From DAOTXR01 sp034435375 (GTDB taxonomy: Bacteria; Chloroflexota; Anaerolineae; Aggregatilineales; UBA3940), in contig DAOTXR010000062.1 in assembly GCA_034435375.1 (NCBI GenBank), forward strand, positions 108,740 through 172,739: 64,000 nucleotides of DNA, in the 5' to 3' direction. The position numbers were made by a program, and so were the translations under genes. Positions 33,145-42,157 of this stretch are shown in pieces. The notes below the pieces were generated by a model. That model saw nothing but the letters and a program-made list of their open reading frames with translations. It ran no database searches and was not told the DNA's origin. Within the stretch, counting starts at the first letter, position 1. Every line of letters begins with the position of its first letter.

Positions 33145-35466
33145 ATGAGCGAGATAGCTGTTCAACACGGAGAGACTGGTCTGACCCTGAATCCGGACCA
33201 GGGGACACTCTCCTTGCAGTTCGGCCCAATCCAGCTGAGTGGCCACTGCCGAGCAGAGGTAAGCATCGACGGGCGGCACGTATCCATCCTGCCAGGTAAA
33301 CGTGCTAGCGATGTATCTCGGCAACCTGCAACTGAACCGCACGGCGTCGGCACTCGCCTAGTTGCCAAGTTGGAAACCGTTGCATCTGAGATTGACCTAA
33401 GGGTTGAAGCCATCGTATACGACACCCAGCCTCTGATTGCCCTCCGGATCGGAATCGACAATCATGGCAGCCGGGCGGTGCAGGCACACACACTGACAGC
33501 GCTAGCGTCGCACCACCTGAACATGGGCAGCGGCCCACTCGATGGTTGGGTGAACGGTTACCACTCATGGAGCTTCAGTGGGTTTATCCACCACAGCCAG
33601 CGCCAGCCGCGCATGGTGACCAACCTGCTCACACGTCCCCACGCGGAGAACCCCACCACCCACTACCCGCGCCAGCCCGGACGTTATGTAGGCGAATGGG
33701 TGGGCGCCCTGATCGATGGCAGCACGCAGGCGCTGATTGCAGGGTTTATAGGAGTAGAACGGCAGTTTGGGCAGGTATATATGGATGGCCGTCCAGGGCG
33801 CCAGGCGATCATGCTGCAAAACACTGCTGACGGCGTGCCGATTGCGCCTGGCGACACGTTGTGGGGCGAATGGGCAATCTTGTATCGCATCAAACTCCCC
33901 CATGCTGATCCCCTCGGCGTGTATGCTGAGACTGTTGTACGTCTGACACCAGGACGGTACCCCAGTCCACATCCCACACCGGGCTGGTCGAGTTGGTACC
34001 AGTTTTTCGACGCCGTGACTGCTGAGGACATGGCAGACAACCAGGCTGCACTGCGCACACAGTGCGACCGGCTTCCTCTTCAACTGGTACAGCTTGACGA
34101 TGGATACCAGCCAGCATGGGGTGACTGGCTGACCCACAACGCAAAGTTTCCGCACGGAGTCTCTGGCTGGGCAGAGACGGTCCGCGCCGACGGGTTCGAG
34201 CCTGGCCTGTGGTTGGCGCCATTCACCGTAGACAGCCAGTCACGCATCTACCATGATCACCCCGACGCTTTGCTGCGCACTCCGCGAGGCCGTCCAGTAC
34301 ACGGCGGGTTCCTGATCAAACGGTGGATCAAAGGACTGGATCCAACCCACCCGGCCACACAAGACTTCATTCGCCGGACCATTGAGACTATTGTGCACCA
34401 GTGGGGCATCCGTTACCTCAAGCTAGACTTCCTTTACTGTGGAGCGCTTCCCGGAGTACGTTACGACCCCACCAAGACGCGAGCACAAGGGCTACGCGAG
34501 GGCCTGCAATTGATCCGCGAGGTCGCAGGAGAGGATGCTGTGATCCTGGGTTGCGGCTGCCCGTTCGGCCCCGCACTCGGCATCGTAGACTTGATGCGGG
34601 TCAGCCCAGACGTGGCCCCCTATTGGTATCCAGAGGTCCTCAACCTCAAACAGCCGTTCCGGGGTGACTTCAGCCTGCCCGCTGCGCGCAACAGTATCAG
34701 CATCTCTCTGCAACGGTCGTGGACACACCGCCGCTGGTGGTGGCTTGATGCCGACAATCTGCTGGTGCGTGAGCAGCAGACACTTAACGCCAGTGAGGTG
34801 CAGACACTCGTTACCGTCATCGGCCTGATCGGCAGCCACCTGATAGTCAGCGATGACCTGCCACGCATTACTGACGAGCGGCTACGGTGGGCAGCGTCGC
34901 TGCTGCCCATGCTGAACGGTGGCGCTGAGATTCCGACCTTGCTTACACAGCGCACCCCCGACCGTCTGATCAGACACTTCAGCGGCCCTGCTGGGCCACA
35001 CTGGGTCGTAGGGCTGATCAACTGGGAAGACATCCCCCGCTCTCTCAGCCTGTGGCTGCCCGATCTCGGCCTTCCCAGCGACTCGCCAACACTGGTCTGC
35101 GACTTCTGGGCGCGCCAAGTCTACGTCCATGAAGGTGAGTACCTCAACACTAATCCCATCCCCCCACACGGTTGTGCGTTGATCGCGCTGCGTCCGGTTG
35201 CACCAGGTCCGCAAATGGCCGGAAGTGACCTGCACATCAGCATGGGCGGTGAGATAGTCGCATGGGAAGCCAGCCAATACGGGCTGCGATGCACCGTTCG
35301 CCTGGGGCGCAAAACCGAAGGCACACTCTGGTTCAAGCTACCCTCTGCTCCGCGCGCTGCCGCATGCGACGGCCATGCTGTGGCCATTTTGCCATCTAGC
35401 AACACCGACCTGCATGCCATTCCGCTCAGCATTGATGGAGAGGCAGAGGTCGCTATTCAGCTCTGA
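33145..35466 (+). CDS. GH36-type alpha-galactosidase-like glycoside hydrolase
   Basis: Family-36-like retaining glycosidase (773 residues). An N-terminal beta-sandwich (DGWVNGYHSWSFSGF) is followed by a TIM barrel beginning WSSWYQFFDAVTAEDM. The nucleophile is Asp428 in RYLKLDFLYCG, the acid/base region RVSPDV has Asp489, and QLDDGYQPAWGDW and GLWLAPFTVDS are typical substrate-binding strands; a C-terminal beta domain ends the protein. No signal peptide is seen, so it is cytosolic and probably acts on imported alpha-galactosides or related sugars. GGAG precedes the ATG. Followed 36 bases later by a mutarotase-fold protein. Confidence 0.88.
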   Translation: MSEIAVQHGETGLTLNPDQGTLSLQFGPIQLSGHCRAEVSIDGRHVSILPGKRASDVSRQPATEPHGVGTRLVAKLETVASEIDLRVEAIVYDTQPLIALRIGIDNHGSRAVQAHTLTALASHHLNMGSGPLDGWVNGYHSWSFSGFIHHSQRQPRMVTNLLTRPHAENPTTHYPRQPGRYVGEWVGALIDGSTQALIAGFIGVERQFGQVYMDGRPGRQAIMLQNTADGVPIAPGDTLWGEWAILYRIKLPHADPLGVYAETVVRLTPGRYPSPHPTPGWSSWYQFFDAVTAEDMADNQAALRTQCDRLPLQLVQLDDGYQPAWGDWLTHNAKFPHGVSGWAETVRADGFEPGLWLAPFTVDSQSRIYHDHPDALLRTPRGRPVHGGFLIKRWIKGLDPTHPATQDFIRRTIETIVHQWGIRYLKLDFLYCGALPGVRYDPTKTRAQGLREGLQLIREVAGEDAVILGCGCPFGPALGIVDLMRVSPDVAPYWYPEVLNLKQPFRGDFSLPAARNSISISLQRSWTHRRWWWLDADNLLVREQQTLNASEVQTLVTVIGLIGSHLIVSDDLPRITDERLRWAASLLPMLNGGAEIPTLLTQRTPDRLIRHFSGPAGPHWVVGLINWEDIPRSLSLWLPDLGLPSDSPTLVCDFWARQVYVHEGEYLNTNPIPPHGCALIALRPVAPGPQMAGSDLHISMGGEIVAWEASQYGLRCTVRLGRKTEGTLWFKLPSAPRAAACDGHAVAILPSSNTDLHAIPLSIDGEAEVAIQL

Positions 35467-35501
35467 CCCCAGTCCCACTCACTAACCAGGAGAGACAGGC
35501 C

Positions 35502-36404
35502 GTGGAAAAGATCGTTTATGGTGGCTGGCCGAACTGCTACCGGCTGACCAATGGCTGTGTGGAGTTGATCGTGACAGGGGATGTAGGCCCCCGCATTATA
35601 CGCTTCGGGTTCTGCGACGGGGAGAACGTGTTCTTTGAGAACCCAGGAGATGCCGGGCTGACCGGGGGCACCGACTGGCGCCTCTACGGTGGCCACCGTC
35701 TGTGGCATGCACCAGAGGCGAGACCACGCACGTATGCCCCCGATAATAGTCCAGTCACATTCAGCACTGAGGGTGGGATTGTGCGTGCCACGCAGCCCAT
35801 CGAGCCGACAACGGGCATCCAGAAGCAGATCGACCTAGCATTGGACACCAGTGAGGCATCCGTCACCGTGACACACCGCCTGATCAACACCACCTTGTGG
35901 GCAATTGACTTGGCCCCCTGGGCCCTGTCAGTGATGGCGGGCGGCGGGATTGGCATCATCCCGTTGCCACCGCGTGGTCTGCATCAAGAGAACCTGCTGC
36001 CAACCAGCTCGCTTGCGTTGTGGGCCTACACTGACTTGGCCGATCCTCGCTGGACCTGGGGAACAAAGTACATACTGCTACGCCAGGATGCCTCGGCCAA
36101 GACGCCACAAAAAATCGGGATCAGCCGGTCGCTCAACTGGGCGGCCTACGTGAGAAACGGCACACTGTTTGTCAAACAGATCGAGGGCCGAAATGATGCC
36201 CCCTACCCTGACATGGGCAGCTCGATCGAGATGTTCACTAACTCCGATATGTTAGAGGTCGAGACGCTGGGGTCCATGGTGAAGCTTGATCCAGGCGCAG
36301 CGGTCGAGCACGTTGAGCGATGGAGTCTGTTCAGAGACGTGCCAATGCCTGCCAGCGATGATGACGTAGAGCGGCATGTGCTACCTCTCATCACCATCGC
36401 CTGA
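35502..36404 (+). CDS. DUF4380-like mutarotase-fold protein
   Basis: A 300-residue beta-rich protein resembling DUF4380 and galactose-mutarotase-fold proteins: CVELIVTGDVGPRIIRFGF at the N-terminus, GGTDWRLYGGHRLWHAPE with a conserved His, and VTVTHRLINTTLWAIDLAPWALSVM. GTG 35502 follows AGGAGAGAC. Its position directly after the GH36 gene suggests a sugar-binding or epimerase role on the same substrate; catalytic activity is not demonstrated by motifs. It converges with the Clp_N gene with only 6 bases between stops. Confidence 0.7.
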   Translation: MEKIVYGGWPNCYRLTNGCVELIVTGDVGPRIIRFGFCDGENVFFENPGDAGLTGGTDWRLYGGHRLWHAPEARPRTYAPDNSPVTFSTEGGIVRATQPIEPTTGIQKQIDLALDTSEASVTVTHRLINTTLWAIDLAPWALSVMAGGGIGIIPLPPRGLHQENLLPTSSLALWAYTDLADPRWTWGTKYILLRQDASAKTPQKIGISRSLNWAAYVRNGTLFVKQIEGRNDAPYPDMGSSIEMFTNSDMLEVETLGSMVKLDPGAAVEHVERWSLFRDVPMPASDDDVERHVLPLITIA

Positions 36405-36410
36405 TTGTGC

Positions 36411-37334
36411 CTATCGTGTGACTGCGGGGGGCATGGCAGCCTCCAGGGCTTCGATCAGGTCAGCCTGCGATACTCCCAGGTCCGCCAGAACCTCAAGTGC
36501 AGCGTGAGGTCCAGCACGTGCCAGCCCCATCGCCAGGTGTAATGGCACGATGGTCAGATGGCCCCGGTTCCACGCTTCACCCATGGCGCAACCGAGGATC
36601 CGTTGCGTTTCTTCGGCTAGGGGCAACCGCGCCACCCTGGTCGATGGCAATACCCTCGGCAGGCGGCTGAGAACCTGATCTGTGCTCAGGCCAAAGTGCT
36701 TGACAAACAGGTTCTGCGTTGGCCCTGGCAACGCTATCAGCGCAGTGAGCAGGTGCAGGCTTCCCACCTGGATGGCCCCACAGCGTTGTGCTGCATCAAC
36801 AGCCCAGCTGAGCACCCATGCGCTTTCCAGTGTAAAGCGGTAAGCCCGTGTAGCCTCTTCACGAACGGCAGCGTATGGCTCCGACTGTTGCAGGGCAGCC
36901 AACCGATCCAGCACCACCCGACGGTCGAGGCGCAGCGCTGCAAGCATCTCGTCTGCCGAAGTGGGTGCCACCAGGATGCCGTACAGAAGGTGCTCAGTAT
37001 CGAGTGTATGATGGCCCCAGTGCCGCGCAGCGGACACAGCCCGATCCAGCACTTCACGTGTCTCTTCAGCCAGGTCAATTTGTTCCTGTGAGGTCCGATC
37101 ATGTAACGCAGCGGTGTCGGAAAGCAACTCGTGGAGCGCCTCAGGAAAGACCCCCGACGAATCGAGAACGGCCCGCGCCAGACCTCTGCTTTCCTGGGAA
37201 AGCGCATAGAGGAGATGCTGGCAGGTCACATAGCCATGGCCCAGACCTTCTGCTTCATCTAGCGCAAAGGCCAGCACGCGCTCAAAGCGCTCGGTAGGCA
37301 CAGGTCGAACCAATGGATCATCTGTGTCAGACAT
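36411..37334 (-). CDS. Double Clp-N domain protein without ATPase
   Basis: A 307-residue soluble protein made of two tandem Clp N-domains: RFERVLAFALDEAEGLGHGYVTCQHLLYAL (about 16-45) with partner half near 90-130 (WGHHTLDTEHLLYGIL), and a second domain from about residue 165 (FTLESAWVLSWAVDAAQRC...VGSLHLLTAL) to 290 (ILGCAMGEAWNRGHLTIVPLHLAMGL). No Walker motif follows, so it is not ClpA/C/B itself. It may act as an adaptor or competitor, binding what Clp N-domains bind (adaptors, phospho-arginine proteins). It lies 20 bases after the membrane coiled-coil gene on the same strand. Confidence 0.8.
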   Translation of the reverse strand: MSDTDDPLVRPVPTERFERVLAFALDEAEGLGHGYVTCQHLLYALSQESRGLARAVLDSSGVFPEALHELLSDTAALHDRTSQEQIDLAEETREVLDRAVSAARHWGHHTLDTEHLLYGILVAPTSADEMLAALRLDRRVVLDRLAALQQSEPYAAVREEATRAYRFTLESAWVLSWAVDAAQRCGAIQVGSLHLLTALIALPGPTQNLFVKHFGLSTDQVLSRLPRVLPSTRVARLPLAEETQRILGCAMGEAWNRGHLTIVPLHLAMGLARAGPHAALEVLADLGVSQADLIEALEAAMPPAVTR

Positions 37335-37354
37335 GGGTCAGACGTTCGCAACAG

Positions 37355-38488
37355 TCACGTCGATACCAAGGCGCTTAGACGTGCTTGCGCAGCATGGATC
37401 TGCTCACGAATGGCAGCTCGGTCGGCCAGCGCCTGGCGAGCCGGATCGGCGAGTGTTAGGTTATAGGTTGTTTCGTAAGCCGCAGCACTGTCCAACACGT
37501 CTTGTGCAGGCCCGAAGACTCCCTCAACAATGGGATTAAGCAGAATCCCTGACAGACTGCGCCTTTCGTCCTCACCGAACCAATCGACGAGCGGGTCAAG
37601 AACACTCGTATTGACTCCTTCGATCAAGCTGGGTAACCCAGCGACTACCTGTTCCATGGCCTCCATACCAGCCCGCGCCTTGGCACCGATACCGAATGGC
37701 AGACGCTCCAGCACCCATATCACAAAGCTCGCAATCATCTCTGAGAACGGCTCAATCGGCTCAACGGCCTGCTGAACCTGCGTGGCCAGCCACTCCAGGC
37801 TCTCGGCCAGTGCGTCAACCTGTTGTCGAAGCCACTGGATGCCCTGTTGGGGCCCCGGCAGCGCCGCGACGAAGCTACCGAGCACAGCCCGTGCATCTCT
37901 CAGGCCAGTGTTCAACACGGCTATCAACCCTAACAGCGTGGACAGAGCGCCACTGACCACACCCAGCGCCATTTCAAGCAGCGTGTCCAGACCGATGTCA
38001 TCAAGTTGTTGCCACAGGTCGAGCAGACCCTGGTATTCCTCGATGAGCGCCAGGGCGTCGGCCAGTTGGGCACGCGCATCTTCCAGGTCACTGCTAGAGC
38101 GCGTGAGGTCGCTGATCAACTGATCGCGCTCCGCAGTGATTTTGGCTACCTGTTCCTCCAGTTCGGCAATGCGAGACACCAGTCCAGACACATCTGACGA
38201 GTCGATTGAGGTCCCATTAGGAAGGATGACCACTTGTGGTTCGCGTCGCCGGCGCTGGTCGTAGATCAACGCAGCACTGCCCCCTAATGTCAGCGCCGCC
38301 GCGCCCCCCAGCAGTAGGCGTAGGACAAAACCTCGTCGCGTCGAGTCAATCACGCCTTTTTGGCGGTCAGATGCTGTGTCCTCCTCAGCAGGAATCGAGG
38401 GCAGGTTCAACAGCGTGCCATCGCTGAACTCGGCGACGATCTCGCCGTCGATCACATCCTGTTTCTTCTCACGGTCAGCCTGCGACAT
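37355..38488 (-). CDS. Single-pass membrane coiled-coil protein, unknown
   Basis: I do not recognise a family (about 377 residues from the ATG at 38488, preceded by GGGAG). It has a cytosolic acidic N-terminus (DGEIVAEFSDGTLLNLPSIP), a basic stretch then one transmembrane helix (RRGFVLRLLLGGAAALTLGGSAALIY), followed by a predicted coiled coil (ISRIAELEEQVAKITAERDQLISDL...) and long amphipathic, hydrophobic helices (LLEMALGVVSGALSTLLGLIAVL). Most of the protein would lie outside. It is read just after era and just before the Clp_N gene. A structural or tethering role is possible; nothing decides it. Confidence 0.7.
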   Translation of the reverse strand: MSQADREKKQDVIDGEIVAEFSDGTLLNLPSIPAEEDTASDRQKGVIDSTRRGFVLRLLLGGAAALTLGGSAALIYDQRRRREPQVVILPNGTSIDSSDVSGLVSRIAELEEQVAKITAERDQLISDLTRSSSDLEDARAQLADALALIEEYQGLLDLWQQLDDIGLDTLLEMALGVVSGALSTLLGLIAVLNTGLRDARAVLGSFVAALPGPQQGIQWLRQQVDALAESLEWLATQVQQAVEPIEPFSEMIASFVIWVLERLPFGIGAKARAGMEAMEQVVAGLPSLIEGVNTSVLDPLVDWFGEDERRSLSGILLNPIVEGVFGPAQDVLDSAAAYETTYNLTLADPARQALADRAAIREQIHAAQARLSALVST

Positions 38489-38511
38489 ATCCACACTCCC
38501 AGCTTGCCGAT

Positions 38512-39564
38512 TCACTGGCGTGGAGGCCGATAGCCTAGGCGACGAAGAGCCTGTTCGTCTTTCCGCCAGTTCTTCAACACCTTGACCCATAAGTCAAGAT
38601 ATACCTGCGTGCCAAGCATTTGCTCCAGCTCGGCGCGGGAGCGCCGCCCCAACTCCTTGAGCGCGTTGCCTTGCTTGCCGATCAGAATTCCCTTTTGGCT
38701 CTCCCGCTCAACATAGATAGTTGCAGCAATGTAAGTCATAGTCTTGCTGCGTTCCTTGAACTGCTCGACAACTACGGCAGCGGCGTGCGGGACTTCCTGA
38801 TCGAACATCAAAAGTACTTGCTCCCGGATAGCCTCCGCCGCACTATCCCTCAGCCGAGTGTCGGTTAGTTGATCGGCAGGGTAGTAGCGTGGACCGTAGG
38901 GCAGTCCCTCGACAATCATCTGGAGCAACTTGTCGCAATTGTCACCTCGTGTGGCGCTGAGCAACACCGACGCAGCTCCAGGAACCAACACCTGATAGGC
39001 CGCAACATGGATGTCAGCGCTGGACGAATCCAGCAGATCGCACTTGTTCATCGCTAAGATGACCGACGCCTGGCCCTGCTCCTGGATCAGCCGGGCAATG
39101 GTCTTGTCCGTCTCGTCTGGCAATTCGGACACATCCACCAGAAAGACAATCACATCGGCGTCAGGGATCGCGCCCGTGGCTGCCTCGACCATGTACTCAC
39201 CGAGCTTGGTGCGCGGCTGGTGAATGCCAGGGGTGTCCACAAAGATGATCTGGGCATCAGAGCGAGTCAGGATGCCAAGCTGCCGTGTGCGGGTCGTCTG
39301 TGGTTTGGGCGAAACGATGGCCAGCCTCTCGCCCAGATAAGCATTCATCAAAGTCGACTTGCCCACGTTGGGCTTGCCCAACACCGCCACGAAACCAGCG
39401 CGATGATCCGGCCTCACACTCTCGATCGGCGGAGGTAACTCAGTGGCGCTCTGCGCCAGAAACGCAGCCAGCAATCGCTCGTTCTCAGCGAGCACTTCGT
39501 CGAGGCTCTCGCTATTGTCCTCGACTGGTCCCATGGATTCAGACGATTCGCGAGAACCGTGCAT
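38512..39564 (-). CDS. era: GTPase Era
   Basis: Ras-like GTPase needed for 16S rRNA maturation and 30S assembly (350 residues; about 50 longer than E. coli Era because of an N-terminal Glu-rich extension). G1 GKPNVGKSTL, G2 PQTTRTRQLG, G3 DTPGIHQPRTKLGEYM, G4 NKCDLL, and the C-terminal KH domain with GILIGKQGNALKELGRRSR. Its ATG shares one base with the stop codon of the upstream transporter gene (TAATG), implying translational coupling. Confidence 0.95.
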   Translation of the reverse strand: MHGSRESSESMGPVEDNSESLDEVLAENERLLAAFLAQSATELPPPIESVRPDHRAGFVAVLGKPNVGKSTLMNAYLGERLAIVSPKPQTTRTRQLGILTRSDAQIIFVDTPGIHQPRTKLGEYMVEAATGAIPDADVIVFLVDVSELPDETDKTIARLIQEQGQASVILAMNKCDLLDSSSADIHVAAYQVLVPGAASVLLSATRGDNCDKLLQMIVEGLPYGPRYYPADQLTDTRLRDSAAEAIREQVLLMFDQEVPHAAAVVVEQFKERSKTMTYIAATIYVERESQKGILIGKQGNALKELGRRSRAELEQMLGTQVYLDLWVKVLKNWRKDEQALRRLGYRPPRQ

Positions 39565-40316
39565 TACACCCTCAGTCGGAACGGATTAAAGTCCGTATCA
39601 TAGTCATAATAGTCCTCACGCTCGGCACGCTTGAGCAGCCCAACAACCTGGTAGGTGATCGGCGTCATGACGGCCTCTATAGCCACCTTGAAAATGTAGT
39701 TGGTCACAATGAGCGTCAGCGCAATTGACCATGGGAACACACCAAACAAACAGGCAATCACAATGAACAACGCTGAGTCGACGCCCTCCCCCACCAGTGT
39801 CGAGCCAATGGTGCGGGTCCAAAGCAGACGGCCCTGAGTCCAGAGCTTCATTTTTGCCAGCACAAAGCTGTTTGAGAACTCACCGGCGAAGTAGGCAGCC
39901 AAGCTGGCAACGATGATCCCACCACTTGAGACACCACCCAGGATCGCGTCGTAAGCAGACTGACCAGCATAGCCCTGCCACTCAGCTTCCCCAGGCAATA
40001 GTCTCACCAGCCACAGCGTGAATGCCATTAGCGCTGCTGCGCCAAAGCCTGCCCAGATCACGCGACGTGAACGTCGGTAACCATAGACCTCAGTCAGCAC
40101 ATCGCCGAAGATGTAGCTCAACGGAAACAGCAATGTCCCAGCGTCAAAGGCCAACCGCAGCGGCCCCAGACTCACCCCCCAGTCGACGATTTTGGCCGAT
40201 GAGGCGATGTTGCTGATCAACAGGACGCTGACGAACAGTGCCATGAGCAGATCATAATAGCGATAGGTGCGGTAAGCGTCACCAACAGCGCCCGGTACTG
40301 ACCGATCCACGTTCAT
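39564..40316 (-). CDS. Queuosine precursor transporter (YhhQ/VUT family)
   Basis: Six-to-seven-helix membrane protein (250 residues) of the vitamin uptake-like transporter family, which imports queuosine precursors (preQ0/preQ1 or queuine). Conserved AGTLLFPLSYIFGDVLTEVYGYRRSRRVIW, YFAGEFSNSFVLAKMK and TIGSTLVGEGVDSALF are the hallmark segments. Together with queG at 6941-8080 it supports queuosine salvage. It overlaps the upstream unknown gene by 4 bases and era by 1 base, so the three form a coupled unit. Confidence 0.93.
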   Translation of the reverse strand: MNVDRSVPGAVGDAYRTYRYYDLLMALFVSVLLISNIASSAKIVDWGVSLGPLRLAFDAGTLLFPLSYIFGDVLTEVYGYRRSRRVIWAGFGAAALMAFTLWLVRLLPGEAEWQGYAGQSAYDAILGGVSSGGIIVASLAAYFAGEFSNSFVLAKMKLWTQGRLLWTRTIGSTLVGEGVDSALFIVIACLFGVFPWSIALTLIVTNYIFKVAIEAVMTPITYQVVGLLKRAEREDYYDYDTDFNPFRLRV

Positions 40317-40744
40317 GCACCCTCCGGAACTGCGAAGTCAGGAAACGGTCCCACACCAAACCGCCGCACCTCGAAGGTGAAGTTGTGCTGGTCGCGTTTG
40401 GCGACCCTCACCCGCATAAACCTGACGATGCCATACTCGTCGTCAAACCGTAGCTCGATAGCATCGTTGGAAGCCTCAGAGGCAGGCAGCACCTTGGTCA
40501 GCATGTCACGTGCCCAGGCAAAACTGCCGGGCACAGAGTACAGCCAGAAATCCGATCCGGTCTGGATCGTGCGCCACTCACCCTGCCACAAATGCCACAG
40601 CCTGCCACCGACAAACGTCAGATCATGGTCGCCAAAACGGTTGACCGCTGCGCCAATGTAGCTGACGCTCAGCCAGTAGTCCTGGATGCCGTGGGATTGC
40701 CAACGTTGAATGCCCTCCACCAATGCTTGGAGATAGTTGCTCAT
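40313..40744 (-). CDS. Hypothetical protein, 143 residues
   Basis: Not recognised with confidence. A soluble alpha/beta protein starting MSNYLQALVEGIQRWQ, with IQDYWLSVSYIG, a Trp-rich stretch GRLWHLWQGEWRTI and a C-terminal strand pair around IELRFDDEYGIVRFMRVRV. The WxxxGixdYxLxVxY and FDDEYG pattern is weakly like DUF6174 proteins. It begins the coupled unit with the queuosine-precursor transporter (4-base ATGA overlap) and era; the coupling supports it being a real gene. Confidence 0.65.
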   Translation of the reverse strand: MSNYLQALVEGIQRWQSHGIQDYWLSVSYIGAAVNRFGDHDLTFVGGRLWHLWQGEWRTIQTGSDFWLYSVPGSFAWARDMLTKVLPASEASNDAIELRFDDEYGIVRFMRVRVAKRDQHNFTFEVRRFGVGPFPDFAVPEGA

Positions 40745-40950
40745 GGACTCCTGCCTCTATCAAAAGTCAAAGGGCTGTATGACCCTTACCCGTGGGCGTC
40801 AGACGAACACCAACCCAACTTTAGTTTACCACGGAACCCTCGAATGGGCCGGGGAGACCATGCTATCTGTAGAGACTCTCATTGACGCGAATCACAGGGG
40901 GAGTGTGAAAGCCAGCATTTGCAGGGACAGACAACTCGGCAGGTGCATTC

Positions 40951-41898
40951 TCAGTCCGCCGACGCTACGACTCGTGCTCGCACGTGTTCCCATGTTCTGC
41001 AGAAGGAGCACCGATCATCGGCGCTGGTGGGCTGGCCACAGGTTGGACACACACGAAGGCTGCTCTGCTCCACTACAGAAGGAAATGCACCCGCTTCCTT
41101 GGCCCGAAGGAAGCCCAGGTAGAACTGGAGTTTGGTGCCAGGGTGATGCTCCTCAAGCCGGTTCAGCATATCCTTGTTCGCCAGGGTAGTTGCACCGGAG
41201 GCAAACGGACATTCGTCATAGATGTAATCGATTCCGGCCAGTAGAGCGTAGGCCGCCGTCTCACGCTCGTAGAAACGACAGAACGGCTTGGCCTTGCGGA
41301 CAAGGTTTCCACCAGCGGCAGGCAGGACTGGCCCCTGCCGAGCCAGATACTCGACCTGCCAGTGCAGCGTGTTGCCGAATAACACCGCCACCTCGTCATC
41401 TAGATTGTGGCCGGTAACCAGCACATCGTAACCGCCGTCCAGGGCCACACGGTTCATGATGTGGCGCTTAGTCATACCACACACTGAGCAGGGCCGTCCT
41501 CGTCCACGGATCGACATCCCTGCGGCTACAGGGACAGTCGCACCATAGAGTTGCGCTACATCCACAACCTCCAGCGGCAGACCCGGCCGGTCCGCGACGA
41601 ACTTCTGCACCTTTTCCTGAGACAGGTCTGAGTAACCGATACCCTCGTCGATGCCCAGATCGATGTATAACCCGCCAGTCCGGTAGCCGAGTCTGATCAA
41701 CACGTCCCACAGCGCCAGGCTGTCTTTGCCGCCCGAAACAGCTACCAGAACACGCTCATCGCGTGTGAACATCTTATATTTGCCGATAAACCGCTCGGTT
41801 TGCTCGCGGAACCAATCGAGGTAATGAGGTTTGCAGAGGGCCAGCTTGTACTGGCGCATATTGACAGCGGCGCTCTGGCCACACCTACGACATTTCAT
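40951..41898 (-). CDS. ttuA: TtuA-like tRNA 2-thiolation enzyme
   Basis: PP-loop ATPase of the TtuA/Ncs6 group (about 315 residues) that thiolates a uridine in tRNA (U54 in thermophiles). N-terminal zinc finger MKCRRCG...LCKPH, PP-loop VSGGKDSLALWD, Fe-S/catalytic cysteines in RGRPCSVCGMTKRH and KPFCRFYE, TGHNLDDE helix, and a C-terminal zinc ribbon CPTCG...CSFC. The frame extends upstream to 41985, but the ATG at 41898 starts exactly at the zinc finger. Directly upstream lies a MoaD/ThiS-like protein with C-terminal GG, its expected sulfur donor. Confidence 0.9.
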   Translation of the reverse strand: MKCRRCGQSAAVNMRQYKLALCKPHYLDWFREQTERFIGKYKMFTRDERVLVAVSGGKDSLALWDVLIRLGYRTGGLYIDLGIDEGIGYSDLSQEKVQKFVADRPGLPLEVVDVAQLYGATVPVAAGMSIRGRGRPCSVCGMTKRHIMNRVALDGGYDVLVTGHNLDDEVAVLFGNTLHWQVEYLARQGPVLPAAGGNLVRKAKPFCRFYERETAAYALLAGIDYIYDECPFASGATTLANKDMLNRLEEHHPGTKLQFYLGFLRAKEAGAFPSVVEQSSLRVCPTCGQPTSADDRCSFCRTWEHVRARVVASAD

Positions 41899-41930
41899 CA
41901 AGCCACCACTTTTCTCACCATACCGCCACC

Positions 41931-42125
41931 TCATCCACCAGAGATTACGGCCACCAGCGTGATCACGTCCCCCTCGCGGACCCACTGGTCGTCGGTGAGC
42001 AGCTCGCCCTCCTTGACAGGCAGCACAGCCTCAGGTGACAGACCGCACTGCCGGATGGCCTCGCGGAGGGGCACGTTGGCATTGACTTCATACTCCTGGC
42101 CGCGGAAGATCAGTACAGCGCTCAT
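41931..42125 (-). CDS. ttuB: TtuB-like ubiquitin-fold sulfur carrier
   Basis: A 64-residue beta-grasp protein ending ...LVAVISGG, the C-terminal di-glycine that becomes thiocarboxylated. Body motifs VLIFRGQEYEVNANVPLREAI and VKEGELLTDDQWVREGDVITL fit the ThiS/MoaD/TtuB family. Encoded 32 bases before ttuA on the same strand, so it is most likely the sulfur donor for tRNA thiolation. In Thermus, TtuB is also attached to proteins, so protein modification is possible here. ATG 42125 is preferred over an in-frame ATG at 42161, which overlaps the preceding gene. Confidence 0.88.
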   Translation of the reverse strand: MSAVLIFRGQEYEVNANVPLREAIRQCGLSPEAVLPVKEGELLTDDQWVREGDVITLVAVISGG

Positions 42126-42157
42126 GGTTTGGATTGTAGCCAACAGACCAGGCCCGA

